A DNA stretch of 64,000 nt from Clostridium aciditolerans (GTDB lineage: Bacteria; Bacillota; Clostridia; Clostridiales; Clostridiaceae): assembly GCF_016316925.1 (NCBI RefSeq), contig NZ_JAEEGB010000001.1, forward strand, positions 12,872-76,871, in the 5' to 3' direction. Shown piece after piece: positions 44,663-53,667 of this stretch (position 1 is the stretch's first letter; every line of letters begins with the position of its first letter). The translations under genes were made by a program, and so were the position numbers. The notes under the pieces are model-generated. The model made no database searches and was not told where the DNA came from. It worked only from the letters and a program-made list of their open reading frames with translations.

Positions 44663-45874
44663 TTATTTAAATTCTCCAGAAACAAAGGTACCTTTAAATA
44701 AAACTACTCTTTCCCTACAAATTCTTCCTATTAAGTGAGCAGAGGATTCTGCCTTTACAAATAAAATATTCGCTTTGTCACCAACCTTTGGCCATACTTG
44801 ATTACCTTCACAGTCAAGAGGAATGACACCTTTTGTTATGAGACCCAAAGCATTTGATAATGAAATTTCATCAACCATAGAAAATACTTCTGCAGCACGA
44901 CTAGCACGTTCAATTAAATCTCCTGTACCAAATGGACTCCAGTGATCATTGATATTGTCATTAATAACATTTACTCTTATGCCATGATCCCTTAGTACTG
45001 GAATGGATAATGCTTTCATACCAATTGGAACCGTTGTATTAATGGCTATGTCCGCCTATTTTAAGCGTTTTGCAATATTTTCTAATTCCGCACCTGAAAT
45101 ATCTCCTAGTGCCAATGCATGACTTATTTGTACTTTTCCCTGCAGCCTTGAAGCTAGGGTATAATCAATTATGCGGTTTATTTCATAAATTCCTAAGCTT
45201 CCTCCGTCATGTAAATGTATATCAATCTCTTTCTTATATTTAACTGCTAAATCAAAGGTGATTTTTAAAGATTTTTCAATATCACCGTCGATAGTAGCTG
45301 GGTCTAAGCCTCCCAAAATAGTAACAGCATCGTCCTCTAATGCCTTGCTTAATAAGCCTTGTTCTTCAGTAATCATTGTGCCATGCTGTGGAAAAACTGC
45401 GATTTCGTAGTCTATTTTATGTTTATTTTTTTCCAGAACTTCCTTGATGACAGCTACATTATCTAATCCAATAACAGGATCCACATTAGTTTGCACACGT
45501 AAAAAAGTTGCCCCATTGCCTGTAATTAAATCAATTAATGCCTGTGCCTTTTGTGGCGTATCTGCTAAAAAGTCACGTAGAAATCCCTGTTCTTCCACAA
45601 TTCTTTCCGCTACACTATTCATAGGAACAACTGCATGCCATTTTCCGCCGTAATGACCTTTATCCAAATGAATATGATTATCTATCAATGAAGGTAAAGC
45701 TAAATATCCTTTTGCATCTACAACCTCTTCTTCAGAAGCTGGAACATCCTCTGCAATTTCTTTTATAATCCCATCTTGAACAAACAAACACACTTTCTTT
45801 GTTTTTGTTATAATGGTGTTTTTTGCAATTTCTTCTCTACCTATTTCTAATAATACATTCTTAATCCAACTCAT
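44663..45874 (-). pseudogene. cytosine-deaminase-like amidohydrolase interrupted by one in-frame TAG
   Basis: The first part (to 45056) carries LIDNHIHLDKGHYGGKWHAV with the HxH metal ligands, HLHDGG and ISHALALGD. The second part (from 45019 down) carries GIRVNVINDNINDHWSPFGT with the catalytic Asp region and a normal C-terminus. The two are in the same frame: between KRLK and ADIAINTTVPIG stands a single TAG (45056-45058). Without it the protein would have 403 residues, close to the 407 of the upstream paralogue at 46032. GGAGG precedes ATG 45874. It is a recent nonsense mutation, a sequencing error, or a readthrough gene. A terminator separates it from the upstream operon genes. Confidence 0.85.
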
Positions 45875-45910
45875 TAATATTCTGCCTCCATATCTTTCAA
45901 ACGAGCAAAA

Positions 45911-45950
45911 AATCCACATCTCTGGCTCAATTTATTCCATAAATGTGGAT
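45911..45950 (-). terminator. terminator between the two amidohydrolase genes
   Basis: ATCCACAT and ATGTGGAT pair around a 22-base loop, followed by TTTTTTG on the minus strand. It ends the main operon ahead of the interrupted amidohydrolase gene. Confidence 0.7.
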
Positions 45951-45968
45951 TATTTTCTTATATCTATC

Positions 45969-46004
45969 CCGTTTTTTTGTCAGAACTATTTTTTGGGTCT
46001 ACAT
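45969..46004 (-). repeat. dispersed repeat family 2, partial copy B
   Basis: On the minus strand it reads ATGTAGACCCAAAAAATAGT, then TCTGACAAAAAAACGG. This matches the first third of the copies at 29662-29780 and 58223-58325. Here it is followed by a different terminator. It begins 28 bp behind the amidohydrolase stop codon. Confidence 0.65.
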
Positions 46005-46031
46005 AACTTTATCAAAAATATATTTCATTTA

Positions 46032-47255
46032 TTAAAAATTTAATTTTATCTTCTTTTCTGTTTCTACAGTTATCTTGCCATTTTTAATTATATATAATCT
46101 GTCTGGAATATCAATTATAGCGTTGTTAACTATCTTTGTATCCAATAGAACTAAGTCTGCTTTTTTACCTACTTCAATACCATAATCTTTTAATCCTAAA
46201 GCTTTTGCAGGATTGGTTGTTATCATTGGTAAAACAGTTGGCAAATCATCTGCCCCTCCTAAGTGTGATACTGGTATTGCAAGCATTGCTACCTGCATTA
46301 AATCACCATTTCCATAAGGAGTAAAGGCATTTCTAATATTGTTGGTTGCTAAACACATATTAACTCCACCATCACGTAAAGCTCTTACTGGAGTAACAGC
46401 ACGTCTTACATTGTATTCATCCTTTCTTCCACCAAGATGAAGATCTGTAGCTGGCAAACTCATAACGCTTATTTTGGCTTTAGCCATAAGCTCAATGATT
46501 GGATTTAATTTTTCCTTTGCTAATGCTCCTAAGCTTGTAAGGTGTCCTACTGATACTCTTCCTTCAAAGCCTTCCTTTATGGTCTTTTCGCAGACATACT
46601 GTATTGTAATTCCATCTGCATCATCCTTAAAATCCTGATGAAAATCTATAGGCTTATCGTACTTTTTAGCTATTTCAAAAACTAAATCTATGTGTTCTTT
46701 TGCTGGTGAATCGTTATATGGAATTCCTCCTACAACATCTGCCCCCATGTCCATTGCCTTGTACATCATTTCTTCTGTACCTGGCGCCTTGAGTATTCCT
46801 TCTTGAGGAAAAGCGACTACCTGCATATCTATTAAATTCTTAAATTCTTCTTTAAGTTTCATAACTGTTTCAAATCCAGTAAATCCTTGTGATGGATCAA
46901 ATTCTGAATGAGTTCTAATATGAGTAGTACCATTTTTTACAAGCATCATAAGGGCTTTTCTTGCTCTTTCCTCAACATCTTCCCTTGTAAAGGTTGGTTT
47001 AAGCTTTCCAGTAACCTCAATAGCTTCTGCCAAGGTACCAGATTTATTTGGAAGTCTATCTGCAATTAATGCCTTATCTAAGTGAATGTGACTTTCTATA
47101 AGTCCAGGAATTAAAACTCTGCCTTCTGCATCTATTTCTCTTGCAGCGCTTCCCTCAATACTGTTTTCAATAGCAGTTATTTTTCCATCCTTTATAGCAA
47201 CATCCTTTAAGTTTTCTTCATCTTTAATTCTAACTTTTCTTAAAATAATGTCCAT
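46032..47255 (-). CDS. cytosine-deaminase-like amidohydrolase
   Basis: The 407-residue enzyme belongs to the CodA-type branch of the amidohydrolase superfamily. LIESHIHLDKALIADRLPNK (about 53-72) gives the HxH ligands, IDFHQDFKDDADG and SVGHLTS the next His residues, and CLATNNIRNAFTPYGNGDLM the Asp region. This branch hydrolyses cyclic amidines, amides or ureides, not only cytosine. Its place in an operon with carbamate kinase and the FdrA-YlbE fusion suggests it opens a ring to give a carbamoyl compound. A paralogue interrupted by a stop codon follows downstream. AAGGGG precedes the ATG. Confidence 0.85.
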   Translation of the reverse strand: MDIILRKVRIKDEENLKDVAIKDGKITAIENSIEGSAAREIDAEGRVLIPGLIESHIHLDKALIADRLPNKSGTLAEAIEVTGKLKPTFTREDVEERARKALMMLVKNGTTHIRTHSEFDPSQGFTGFETVMKLKEEFKNLIDMQVVAFPQEGILKAPGTEEMMYKAMDMGADVVGGIPYNDSPAKEHIDLVFEIAKKYDKPIDFHQDFKDDADGITIQYVCEKTIKEGFEGRVSVGHLTSLGALAKEKLNPIIELMAKAKISVMSLPATDLHLGGRKDEYNVRRAVTPVRALRDGGVNMCLATNNIRNAFTPYGNGDLMQVAMLAIPVSHLGGADDLPTVLPMITTNPAKALGLKDYGIEVGKKADLVLLDTKIVNNAIIDIPDRLYIIKNGKITVETEKKIKLNF

Positions 47256-47288
47256 TTAACATACCCCTTTCTATTTTTAATTTACATT

Positions 47289-48653
47289 TTAATGAACTAG
47301 AAATGATATTATTAGTAGTAATAGTACAGATCCTCCAACCCATTTTCCATTACCTTTAACTACGTCAATAATAGGAAGTTGGAATCCTGATGAAAGAGCT
47401 TGCATTGTAATATTTACAAAACTTAACTGACTTCCTAAACCAACACCCATAGCTACAAATCCTAGTGCAACTGGTGAGAAACCTAGTGATGCTATTACAG
47501 GAAGCACTAATGCTAATATAGATGCTACGTATGCTCCTGCTGGTACTCCAACTAAGAACCCAGCAAATACTGCAGCTGGAACAACAAAGGCTGCTGGTGC
47601 CGCTTTTGTTACACTAACTATAGCAGCAAAAGCTCCAGTTTTTCCTATCATATTGATAAAAGTTAAGAATATACCAACTTGAAATAATCTTACAAGTATA
47701 TATGTGGAACCATCAATCATGGCATCAACAGATTTATTTAAACTAAATTCAGTGCATATAAATATTAATACAAGAGTGATTATCGTATACGTCAATGGTG
47801 AAAGTAATGGGAATCCTAGTAATTTATTTACAAGTGGTCCAAAAATTACCGAGAACAATAAGACTATCGCTGGTATTGTGTTTTTAAACAATTGTCCATT
47901 TGTTTTATTTTTATATTCTTCACTCTCTTCACCTTGGAATAAAACTTTTCTCTTTTTAGCTCCATAGAAGCCTATAACTATCGCTATTGCTACAAATGCT
48001 AACCAGTAAATTCTCATTGTATCTACGTACTGTGCTACTTGTATATTTCCAAGCTTTGAAACTATACTGGACTCAAGTGATGCTGGGGATGTTGTAAATG
48101 ATACCGCTGCTGCTATAGACATTGCAGCTATAAGTTCTGGAATTGCTCCTACTGCTGCAAAGGCAAGTGGTGCAATAACCATGGCACTTCCTCCGCCTAT
48201 ACCGGACATATAAGTTGCTGCTGCTTGTAGTATTACTATAAATGCTGCTAAGAATTCTACTCTTCCTTTAATTCCACGTTTTACAAGAGTAAGTGCTGCA
48301 GTATATCCACCAGATTGAAAAACTGCCATAGCTATAGCTGAGTTTACAATCGGTGCAGTATTTGAAAGCATAGATGGTATAGCTTTTAGAAAGAAATCAT
48401 TAGCTTGTGCTAATGTAATTCCTCCTATTATCATCGCCATTACTCCACCAATAAAGCCTGCAACTAACATATTAACTCTTTTAAATAAAAGGACTAATAT
48501 AACAATTAGAGGAATTATAGCTATTACTGCCTTAAACCCTTGTGGTGCTTTAACAGCCATTGTTTCATCTGCTGCAAATACTTGTGCACTACACAATAAA
48601 AATGTAAAGGTAAACACTAAAAGACTTGTCCATATATTTTTTTTCTTCATCAT
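47289..48653 (-). CDS. multi-pass permease of the ion transporter (CitMHS/DcuC-like) type
   Basis: The 454-residue protein has about 11 membrane segments, preceded by a stretch that looks like a signal peptide (about 9-28, LLCSAQVFA then ADE). YMSGIGGGSAMVIAPLAFAA near residue 148-167 and LVGVPAGAYVASILALVLPV near 365 are in positions typical of substrate-binding hairpins in IT-superfamily anion carriers. I cannot name its substrate. The gene lies between carbamate kinase and the amidohydrolase in the same operon, so uptake of the ureide or amide degraded there is the simplest idea. GGAGG precedes the ATG. Confidence 0.75.
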   Translation of the reverse strand: MMKKKNIWTSLLVFTFTFLLCSAQVFAADETMAVKAPQGFKAVIAIIPLIVILVLLFKRVNMLVAGFIGGVMAMIIGGITLAQANDFFLKAIPSMLSNTAPIVNSAIAMAVFQSGGYTAALTLVKRGIKGRVEFLAAFIVILQAAATYMSGIGGGSAMVIAPLAFAAVGAIPELIAAMSIAAAVSFTTSPASLESSIVSKLGNIQVAQYVDTMRIYWLAFVAIAIVIGFYGAKKRKVLFQGEESEEYKNKTNGQLFKNTIPAIVLLFSVIFGPLVNKLLGFPLLSPLTYTIITLVLIFICTEFSLNKSVDAMIDGSTYILVRLFQVGIFLTFINMIGKTGAFAAIVSVTKAAPAAFVVPAAVFAGFLVGVPAGAYVASILALVLPVIASLGFSPVALGFVAMGVGLGSQLSFVNITMQALSSGFQLPIIDVVKGNGKWVGGSVLLLLIISFLVH

Positions 48654-48686
48654 AAATCTTCCTCCTTGTAATTTAATATAAAGTTA

Positions 48687-49628
48687 CTAATTTTTAGATA
48701 TAACAGTTCCAGCACCCTCGCTAATTTCGCCTAATTTTTCAAGGGATGTAATTATTGCAACGCCTGACTTTGATGCTTCAACAAATGCAATAGCTGCTTC
48801 TATTTTTGGAAGCATACTTCCCTTTGCAAATTGTCCTTCTTCAATGTACTTTTTAAGTTCATTTACAGTTACATTTGTAAGTTTTTCTTGATTTGGCTTG
48901 TTGAAGTTAATATATACATTATCTACGCCAGTTAGGATTATTAGTTCATCTGCCTCAACCAGCTCTGCAAGCTTTTGAGATGCAAGATCCTTATCGATTA
49001 CAGCCTCAACGCCTTTATATCCATTTTCAGTTAATACAACTGGAACTCCGCCGCCACCACATGAAATTGTGATGATGTCATTTTCAATTAGTTTTACAAC
49101 AGCGTCGCATTCAACAATTCCTACAGGTTTAGGAGATGGAACTACCTTTCTATATCCGCGGCCTGAATCTTCTTTATATATGCAAGAATCCTTTTCACTC
49201 GCAAGGTCTGCTTCTTCTTTAGTTAAAAATGGTCCAATCGGCTTAGCTGGATTTGAAAATGCAGCATCCTTTTCATCAACACATACTTGAGTTACAAGTG
49301 ATACTACTGTTCTATTTATGCCATTTTCATGGAGCATTTTACCCATCTCATTTTGCATCCAGTATCCTATGCTTCCTTGAGTCATAGAAACACAAGTATC
49401 AAGAGGCATAGCAGGATTTTTTATAGAGTCTGCTACCTGTTGTTGTAAAAGTAAATTCCCAACCTGTGGTCCATTCCCATGTGATATTATAAGCTGATTT
49501 CCGCTAGTGATAAGTTTCATAAGTTTTTCACAAGTAGATCTAATGGCAATTTTCTGAGCTTTTTCAGAAGCATCATCAGATAAAATCGCATTTCCTCCAA
49601 GAGCTACTACAATTCTTTTATTTTCCAT
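48687..49628 (-). CDS. carbamate kinase
   Basis: The 313-residue enzyme shows [10 protein letters not shown] at the start, [16 protein letters not shown] (about 48-63), [14 protein letters not shown] and [11 protein letters not shown]. These are characteristic of carbamate kinases such as ArcC and the ureide-linked YbcF/AllK. It makes ATP from carbamoyl phosphate, releasing carbamate that breaks down to ammonia and CO2. No arginine deiminase genes are present. The partners here are FdrA-YlbE and DUF2877 proteins, as in the E. coli allantoin and oxalurate cluster. Confidence 0.93.
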   Translation of the reverse strand: MENKRIVVALGGNAILSDDASEKAQKIAIRSTCEKLMKLITSGNQLIISHGNGPQVGNLLLQQQVADSIKNPAMPLDTCVSMTQGSIGYWMQNEMGKMLHENGINRTVVSLVTQVCVDEKDAAFSNPAKPIGPFLTKEEADLASEKDSCIYKEDSGRGYRKVVPSPKPVGIVECDAVVKLIENDIITISCGGGGVPVVLTENGYKGVEAVIDKDLASQKLAELVEADELIILTGVDNVYINFNKPNQEKLTNVTVNELKKYIEEGQFAKGSMLPKIEAAIAFVEASKSGVAIITSLEKLGEISEGAGTVISKN

Positions 49629-49701
49629 TTTATAGATTCCTCATTTCTTAGATATTATTTAATTACTTGTACTTCTTTTTCATTTGCGAAACTAAATGCT
49701 A

Positions 49702-50547
49702 TCATACCAGTTCTTTTGTCAAAGATTTTAATCCTAAAAAAAATCCAAACAAGGTATCATTTCCTGAGGTATGTCCAAATGATTGAACCTTCTTTATTAT
49801 TTTTTCTATTACGTCTATGTTTTCTTCGTCTACCAATTTTATAAGTTCTATAAAATACTCACTTGTGTATCCGTCTATTAAAGCTTTAAGATATGAAACA
49901 CTAATCATTGTAGTTGTATTTATAGTAATTACTGATTCAAGAGCTTCTAACCAATTGTAGATTTTATCAAACATCATAAGTGCTAGTGTAAAACCTATAA
50001 GAATATCATCTCCGCTAGGTGTTAACCCCTTACCTCTGCCAGAAAAAAAATTTATTATCTCTAAGTTTGTATTTAAATCCCATTTGTCAGAGTTCAATAA
50101 TAAATCTACATATTTGCAAGTTTTATCTTCTAACTCAATACCTATAAGCGTACCAAATTCAATTTTTTTTAAATAGCTATATAGCTTGGTATTAGGTACC
50201 TCACTAAGCTTGCACCTTATTTGAGGAAGCTTTAAATTTACTTTTTCTATTTCTTTATAATCAATGCTTATAATTTCGTAAATACTGTAAAAAAACAGCT
50301 TATTATCTTTGTTTACAACAATATCATGAGTGCTTACAGAATTAAGCATTTGTTTCAGCTTTTCTTCTTTAATGTTTAGTCCAAATGCTGACAAAGGTTT
50401 ACTTATAGAACCTATATAAATTAAAGAATCATCAAATCGTACATTGAGACCGCTATTAAATTTGCTGTGCACTTCACCAACACTATGATTTTTCAAATAG
50501 AGAGACAGCAAATTACTCTGTGCCTCTCTATTTTGATTCCTTCTCAT
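49702..50547 (-). CDS. DUF2877 protein (YlbF/AllH type)
   Basis: The 281-residue protein matches the DUF2877 family, with GRGKGLTPSGDDILIGFTLAL (about 170-190) and a C-terminal GHTSGNDTLFGFFLGL. The E. coli homologue YlbF lies next to fdrA and ylbE and has been linked with them to oxamate transcarbamylase, the enzyme that converts oxalurate and phosphate into oxamate and carbamoyl phosphate. The ATG lies 2 bases behind the stop of the FdrA-YlbE gene with no strong site, which suggests translational coupling. Confidence 0.85.
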   Translation of the reverse strand: MRRNQNREAQSNLLSLYLKNHSVGEVHSKFNSGLNVRFDDSLIYIGSISKPLSAFGLNIKEEKLKQMLNSVSTHDIVVNKDNKLFFYSIYEIISIDYKEIEKVNLKLPQIRCKLSEVPNTKLYSYLKKIEFGTLIGIELEDKTCKYVDLLLNSDKWDLNTNLEIINFFSGRGKGLTPSGDDILIGFTLALMMFDKIYNWLEALESVITINTTTMISVSYLKALIDGYTSEYFIELIKLVDEENIDVIEKIIKKVQSFGHTSGNDTLFGFFLGLKSLTKELV

Positions 50548-50549
50548 TT

Positions 50550-53549
50550 CTACTCAGCTTCTATTCCCAATTTTTTTGCATATGCAATTATTGCTTTTTC
50601 AAAACAAGCTAGTGGTGCACGGACTGTTCCTGCTCCTATTTGACCTACTCCTGGATTTTTATGTGCTATTCCTGTATTTATTAATGGTGTAATACCAGTT
50701 GCTACTACTTTTCTAGCATCTATTCCAAGGCATGTTCCCTTGAAATCCCATGTTGGAATGCTCCAGTTTGAATTGTTTGAAATACAGATTTCATCCATTT
50801 CATTTGATACTCTTAACGCATCATCAAATCCGCCTGCGCCTACGAATCTTGTAACTCCAGGGGCAGCTACCATTGCCATTCCTCCAACTCCAACTGTCTC
50901 TGTGATCGCACTGTCTCCGATATCTGGATTTGCTTGATCTTCTGAGTATCCTGTGAAGTATAGTCCGTTTGGAGTGTTAACTGGTGCTGTGAACCATTCA
51001 TCGCCCATTCCACTTATTCTTACTCCGAAATCTTTTCCGTTTCTAGCCATTGTTGTAACTACTGTACCGCTTATAATTTTTCTTGCACAATCTACGATAG
51101 ACTTACCTGTTGCCATCATTATATTTAAGAAGAATTGATCTGTATCTGCCAAGAATTTTATTACGCTGTACTTTTCATTTTGGTCAATGTCAAGTTCAGT
51201 AATTAATGGTGTAATTTCTTTTAAGAAATTAAGTGAGGCAGCTATGTTTCTTTGGTGGAATTCATCACCCATAGTAATTGCCTTTGCAATAATTACGTTT
51301 AGGTTTAATCCTTCCTCTTTCTTCTTTAGCGCCTTAGATAATACTGGACCTAATACATCTCTCATCCATCTTAATCTGTTTATAACTTCTTCAGAGAATG
51401 CTCCGAATCTAAGCACTTTTCCCATACCTTCGTTCATTGTACAATATGCAACTGATCCATCTAGTTTATTTTCTACTACTACCACTGGCATGTTACCAGA
51501 TGTAATTCCTCCCATAGGACCAACTGCGTTTACGTGATGACATGGTGAGAATTTTACCTCTCCGCTTTCTAGTAATGCTCGTGCACTCTTTTCATCCTTT
51601 GCCCAGCCTTCAAATAATACTGCTCCGATACATGATCCTTGCATTGGACCAGTCATATCTTTGTATTCTATTGGTGGTCCTGCATGAAGTATAACTTTGC
51701 CATTTAAGATTTCTATAACTGATTTTGCAGGTACTACATCAACTAGGAAAGGTTGAGAATTCTTCATCATCTCAATTACTTCATTATTGAATTCGTCTAT
51801 TTCTTGAATTTTTGAAAGTTTGTTTAATATTTTTATAAGTGTTTTATTACCACCTGCTACTGGCTTCCAATCGTATTGCACTGTACTTCCGCCGTAAGCT
51901 GTGATAGATTCCGTAAAACTTGTAAGTCCGATGTTTACTATACGTGGCTTAGAATTTAAAAGTTCCATTACGTTTTCGCTAACTTCTGGTAATTCTTTCT
52001 TTTCAACCTTTGTTTCTACTACGTGCTTATCAGCTTCTTTAAATTCTATTCCCTTTAATTTAAGTGCAAGTCTTACTGCCTTTGCATTGCTTTCCTCTAC
52101 TAATACTCCACATTCTTTTAATGTTTTCACTGCTGCTTCATAGCTTTGTGGATCCTGCTCTGTACCGCAAACAGTACCTACGAAGTATAGTTCTCTTCCA
52201 TCTTCTTTTGCTGTTTGTATTGCTCCTTTAATTGCATCTGACAATACCCCTGCCATATCTGGATGTGAACCATATCCTAATACGCAGTCTAGAAGTATTA
52301 CTCCTGTGTTTTTGTCCTTTGCGTATTCCTTTATCTTATTAATTCTAACTTCTGGATCAATCATTGGGTGCGGCTTTCCTTGTGTGTACATGTCATCTCC
52401 CAAGTCCATTACTTCGTATCCATTTACGTTTAGAATGTATCCCTCTTTTTTAGTTAATCCTCCAAGTTCTAATGCTTCAGAGATAAGCATTCCTGCTTCA
52501 GCTGCAAGTGTACCACCTGAGTAAAGTCCTTTTACTGTCTTATCTGCTGGTAATGGAGTCTTTACTTCGTATTCTATTTCCTCTAGGTAATTTGGCTTTA
52601 CAGCCCTGTTATTTGCAAGGTCTACTGCAATTCTTGCAGTTTCTTCAAGAGTATGTGCCAAATATACATTGCCTTCGTGGTGATCTGGCTTTTCCCCTAA
52701 GAATATTGCAACTACAGGCTTTGATAAACTGTGTAATAACTCTACAATTTCATCTCTAACTTTTTTTGCTGGTGGTTTTGAAATTACTACAATTACATCT
52801 GTAGGATCATGATTTTCAAGTCCTAGTATAGCGTCTCTAACTGTTGTAGCATTAACATCTTCGCTTAAATCACGTCCGCCTGTTCCTATTGCATGTACAA
52901 CTCCGCTTCCTAGTCTGTCAATTATAGTAGTGACTTCTTGTATACCAGTTCCGGAAGCCCCAACTATACCGATATTTCCGGGTTTTACTACGTTTGTAAA
53001 GGCTATTGGAATACTGGATATAATTCCTGTACCACAGTCAGGTCCCATTAATAATAGTCCTTTTTCGTGTGCTTTCTTCTTAAGCCTTACTTCATCTTCT
53101 AATGAAACGTTATCGGAAAATGAAAATACATTTAATCCTTTGTCAAGAGCCTTTTCGATCTCATCTGCTGCGTATTCCCCTGGTATTGAGAATAAAGCTA
53201 AATTTGCATCAGGCATCTGTTCTAATGCAGCCTCTAAGCTAGTTGCACTTTCAACATTATTTTTCTTTTTCTTAACTGCTAAGTCGCTTAAGAACTTATC
53301 AGCTTCAGTAAGAACATTTTCTACAACCTTCTCATCCTCTGTTTCAACTACGATTACCATATCACTTGGAGCAGCACTTTCAGCTTCAACTGTAAGAAGT
53401 CCACTATTTTTAAATATATCTTTATTTGCATTAGTACCCATCATGATTGAACATTTTGTTACACCCTGAAGAGTATTAATTGAATTAGTAAGCAACATAA
53501 GATTAATAGAATCTTGATAACTATTTTTCTTAATGACTGTGTATAACAT
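50550..53549 (-). CDS. FdrA-YlbE fusion protein (acyl-CoA-synthetase-like plus DUF1116)
   Basis: The 999-residue protein joins two normally separate proteins. Residues about 1-515 match FdrA, which has succinyl-CoA-synthetase-like folds, shown by GNIGIVGASGTGIQEV near 190-206, GTGGRDLSEDVNATTVRDAI and a second nucleotide-like part ILLDCVLGYGSHPDMAG. Residues about 530-999 match YlbE (DUF1116), with STVQYDWKPVAGGN, PMGGITSGNMPV and GTVRAPLACFEKA. In E. coli the separate proteins, with YlbF, are linked to oxamate transcarbamylase. The linker (about 505-535) is rich in Lys and Glu. GGAGG lies 7 bases before the ATG. It is the first gene of the operon and faces the PucR gene. Confidence 0.9.
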   Translation of the reverse strand: MLYTVIKKNSYQDSINLMLLTNSINTLQGVTKCSIMMGTNANKDIFKNSGLLTVEAESAAPSDMVIVVETEDEKVVENVLTEADKFLSDLAVKKKKNNVESATSLEAALEQMPDANLALFSIPGEYAADEIEKALDKGLNVFSFSDNVSLEDEVRLKKKAHEKGLLLMGPDCGTGIISSIPIAFTNVVKPGNIGIVGASGTGIQEVTTIIDRLGSGVVHAIGTGGRDLSEDVNATTVRDAILGLENHDPTDVIVVISKPPAKKVRDEIVELLHSLSKPVVAIFLGEKPDHHEGNVYLAHTLEETARIAVDLANNRAVKPNYLEEIEYEVKTPLPADKTVKGLYSGGTLAAEAGMLISEALELGGLTKKEGYILNVNGYEVMDLGDDMYTQGKPHPMIDPEVRINKIKEYAKDKNTGVILLDCVLGYGSHPDMAGVLSDAIKGAIQTAKEDGRELYFVGTVCGTEQDPQSYEAAVKTLKECGVLVEESNAKAVRLALKLKGIEFKEADKHVVETKVEKKELPEVSENVMELLNSKPRIVNIGLTSFTESITAYGGSTVQYDWKPVAGGNKTLIKILNKLSKIQEIDEFNNEVIEMMKNSQPFLVDVVPAKSVIEILNGKVILHAGPPIEYKDMTGPMQGSCIGAVLFEGWAKDEKSARALLESGEVKFSPCHHVNAVGPMGGITSGNMPVVVVENKLDGSVAYCTMNEGMGKVLRFGAFSEEVINRLRWMRDVLGPVLSKALKKKEEGLNLNVIIAKAITMGDEFHQRNIAASLNFLKEITPLITELDIDQNEKYSVIKFLADTDQFFLNIMMATGKSIVDCARKIISGTVVTTMARNGKDFGVRISGMGDEWFTAPVNTPNGLYFTGYSEDQANPDIGDSAITETVGVGGMAMVAAPGVTRFVGAGGFDDALRVSNEMDEICISNNSNWSIPTWDFKGTCLGIDARKVVATGITPLINTGIAHKNPGVGQIGAGTVRAPLACFEKAIIAYAKKLGIEAE

Positions 53550-53667
53550 TTGAAATCCTCCTTTATTGTGTTAATATAAATATATCATCATTTGTTTTCC
53601 TTTTCATTGGCACATAACACTAAAAAAAGCGATGTTTTTTATCTCTTAAGGATAAAGGAGTGATAGT

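Noticed and set aside
45056-45058. TAG decoded as pyrrolysine
   Set aside because: No methylamine methyltransferase context or pyl genes are in the window and the residue is not in a known pyrrolysine protein family. I keep it only as a check in the finding.
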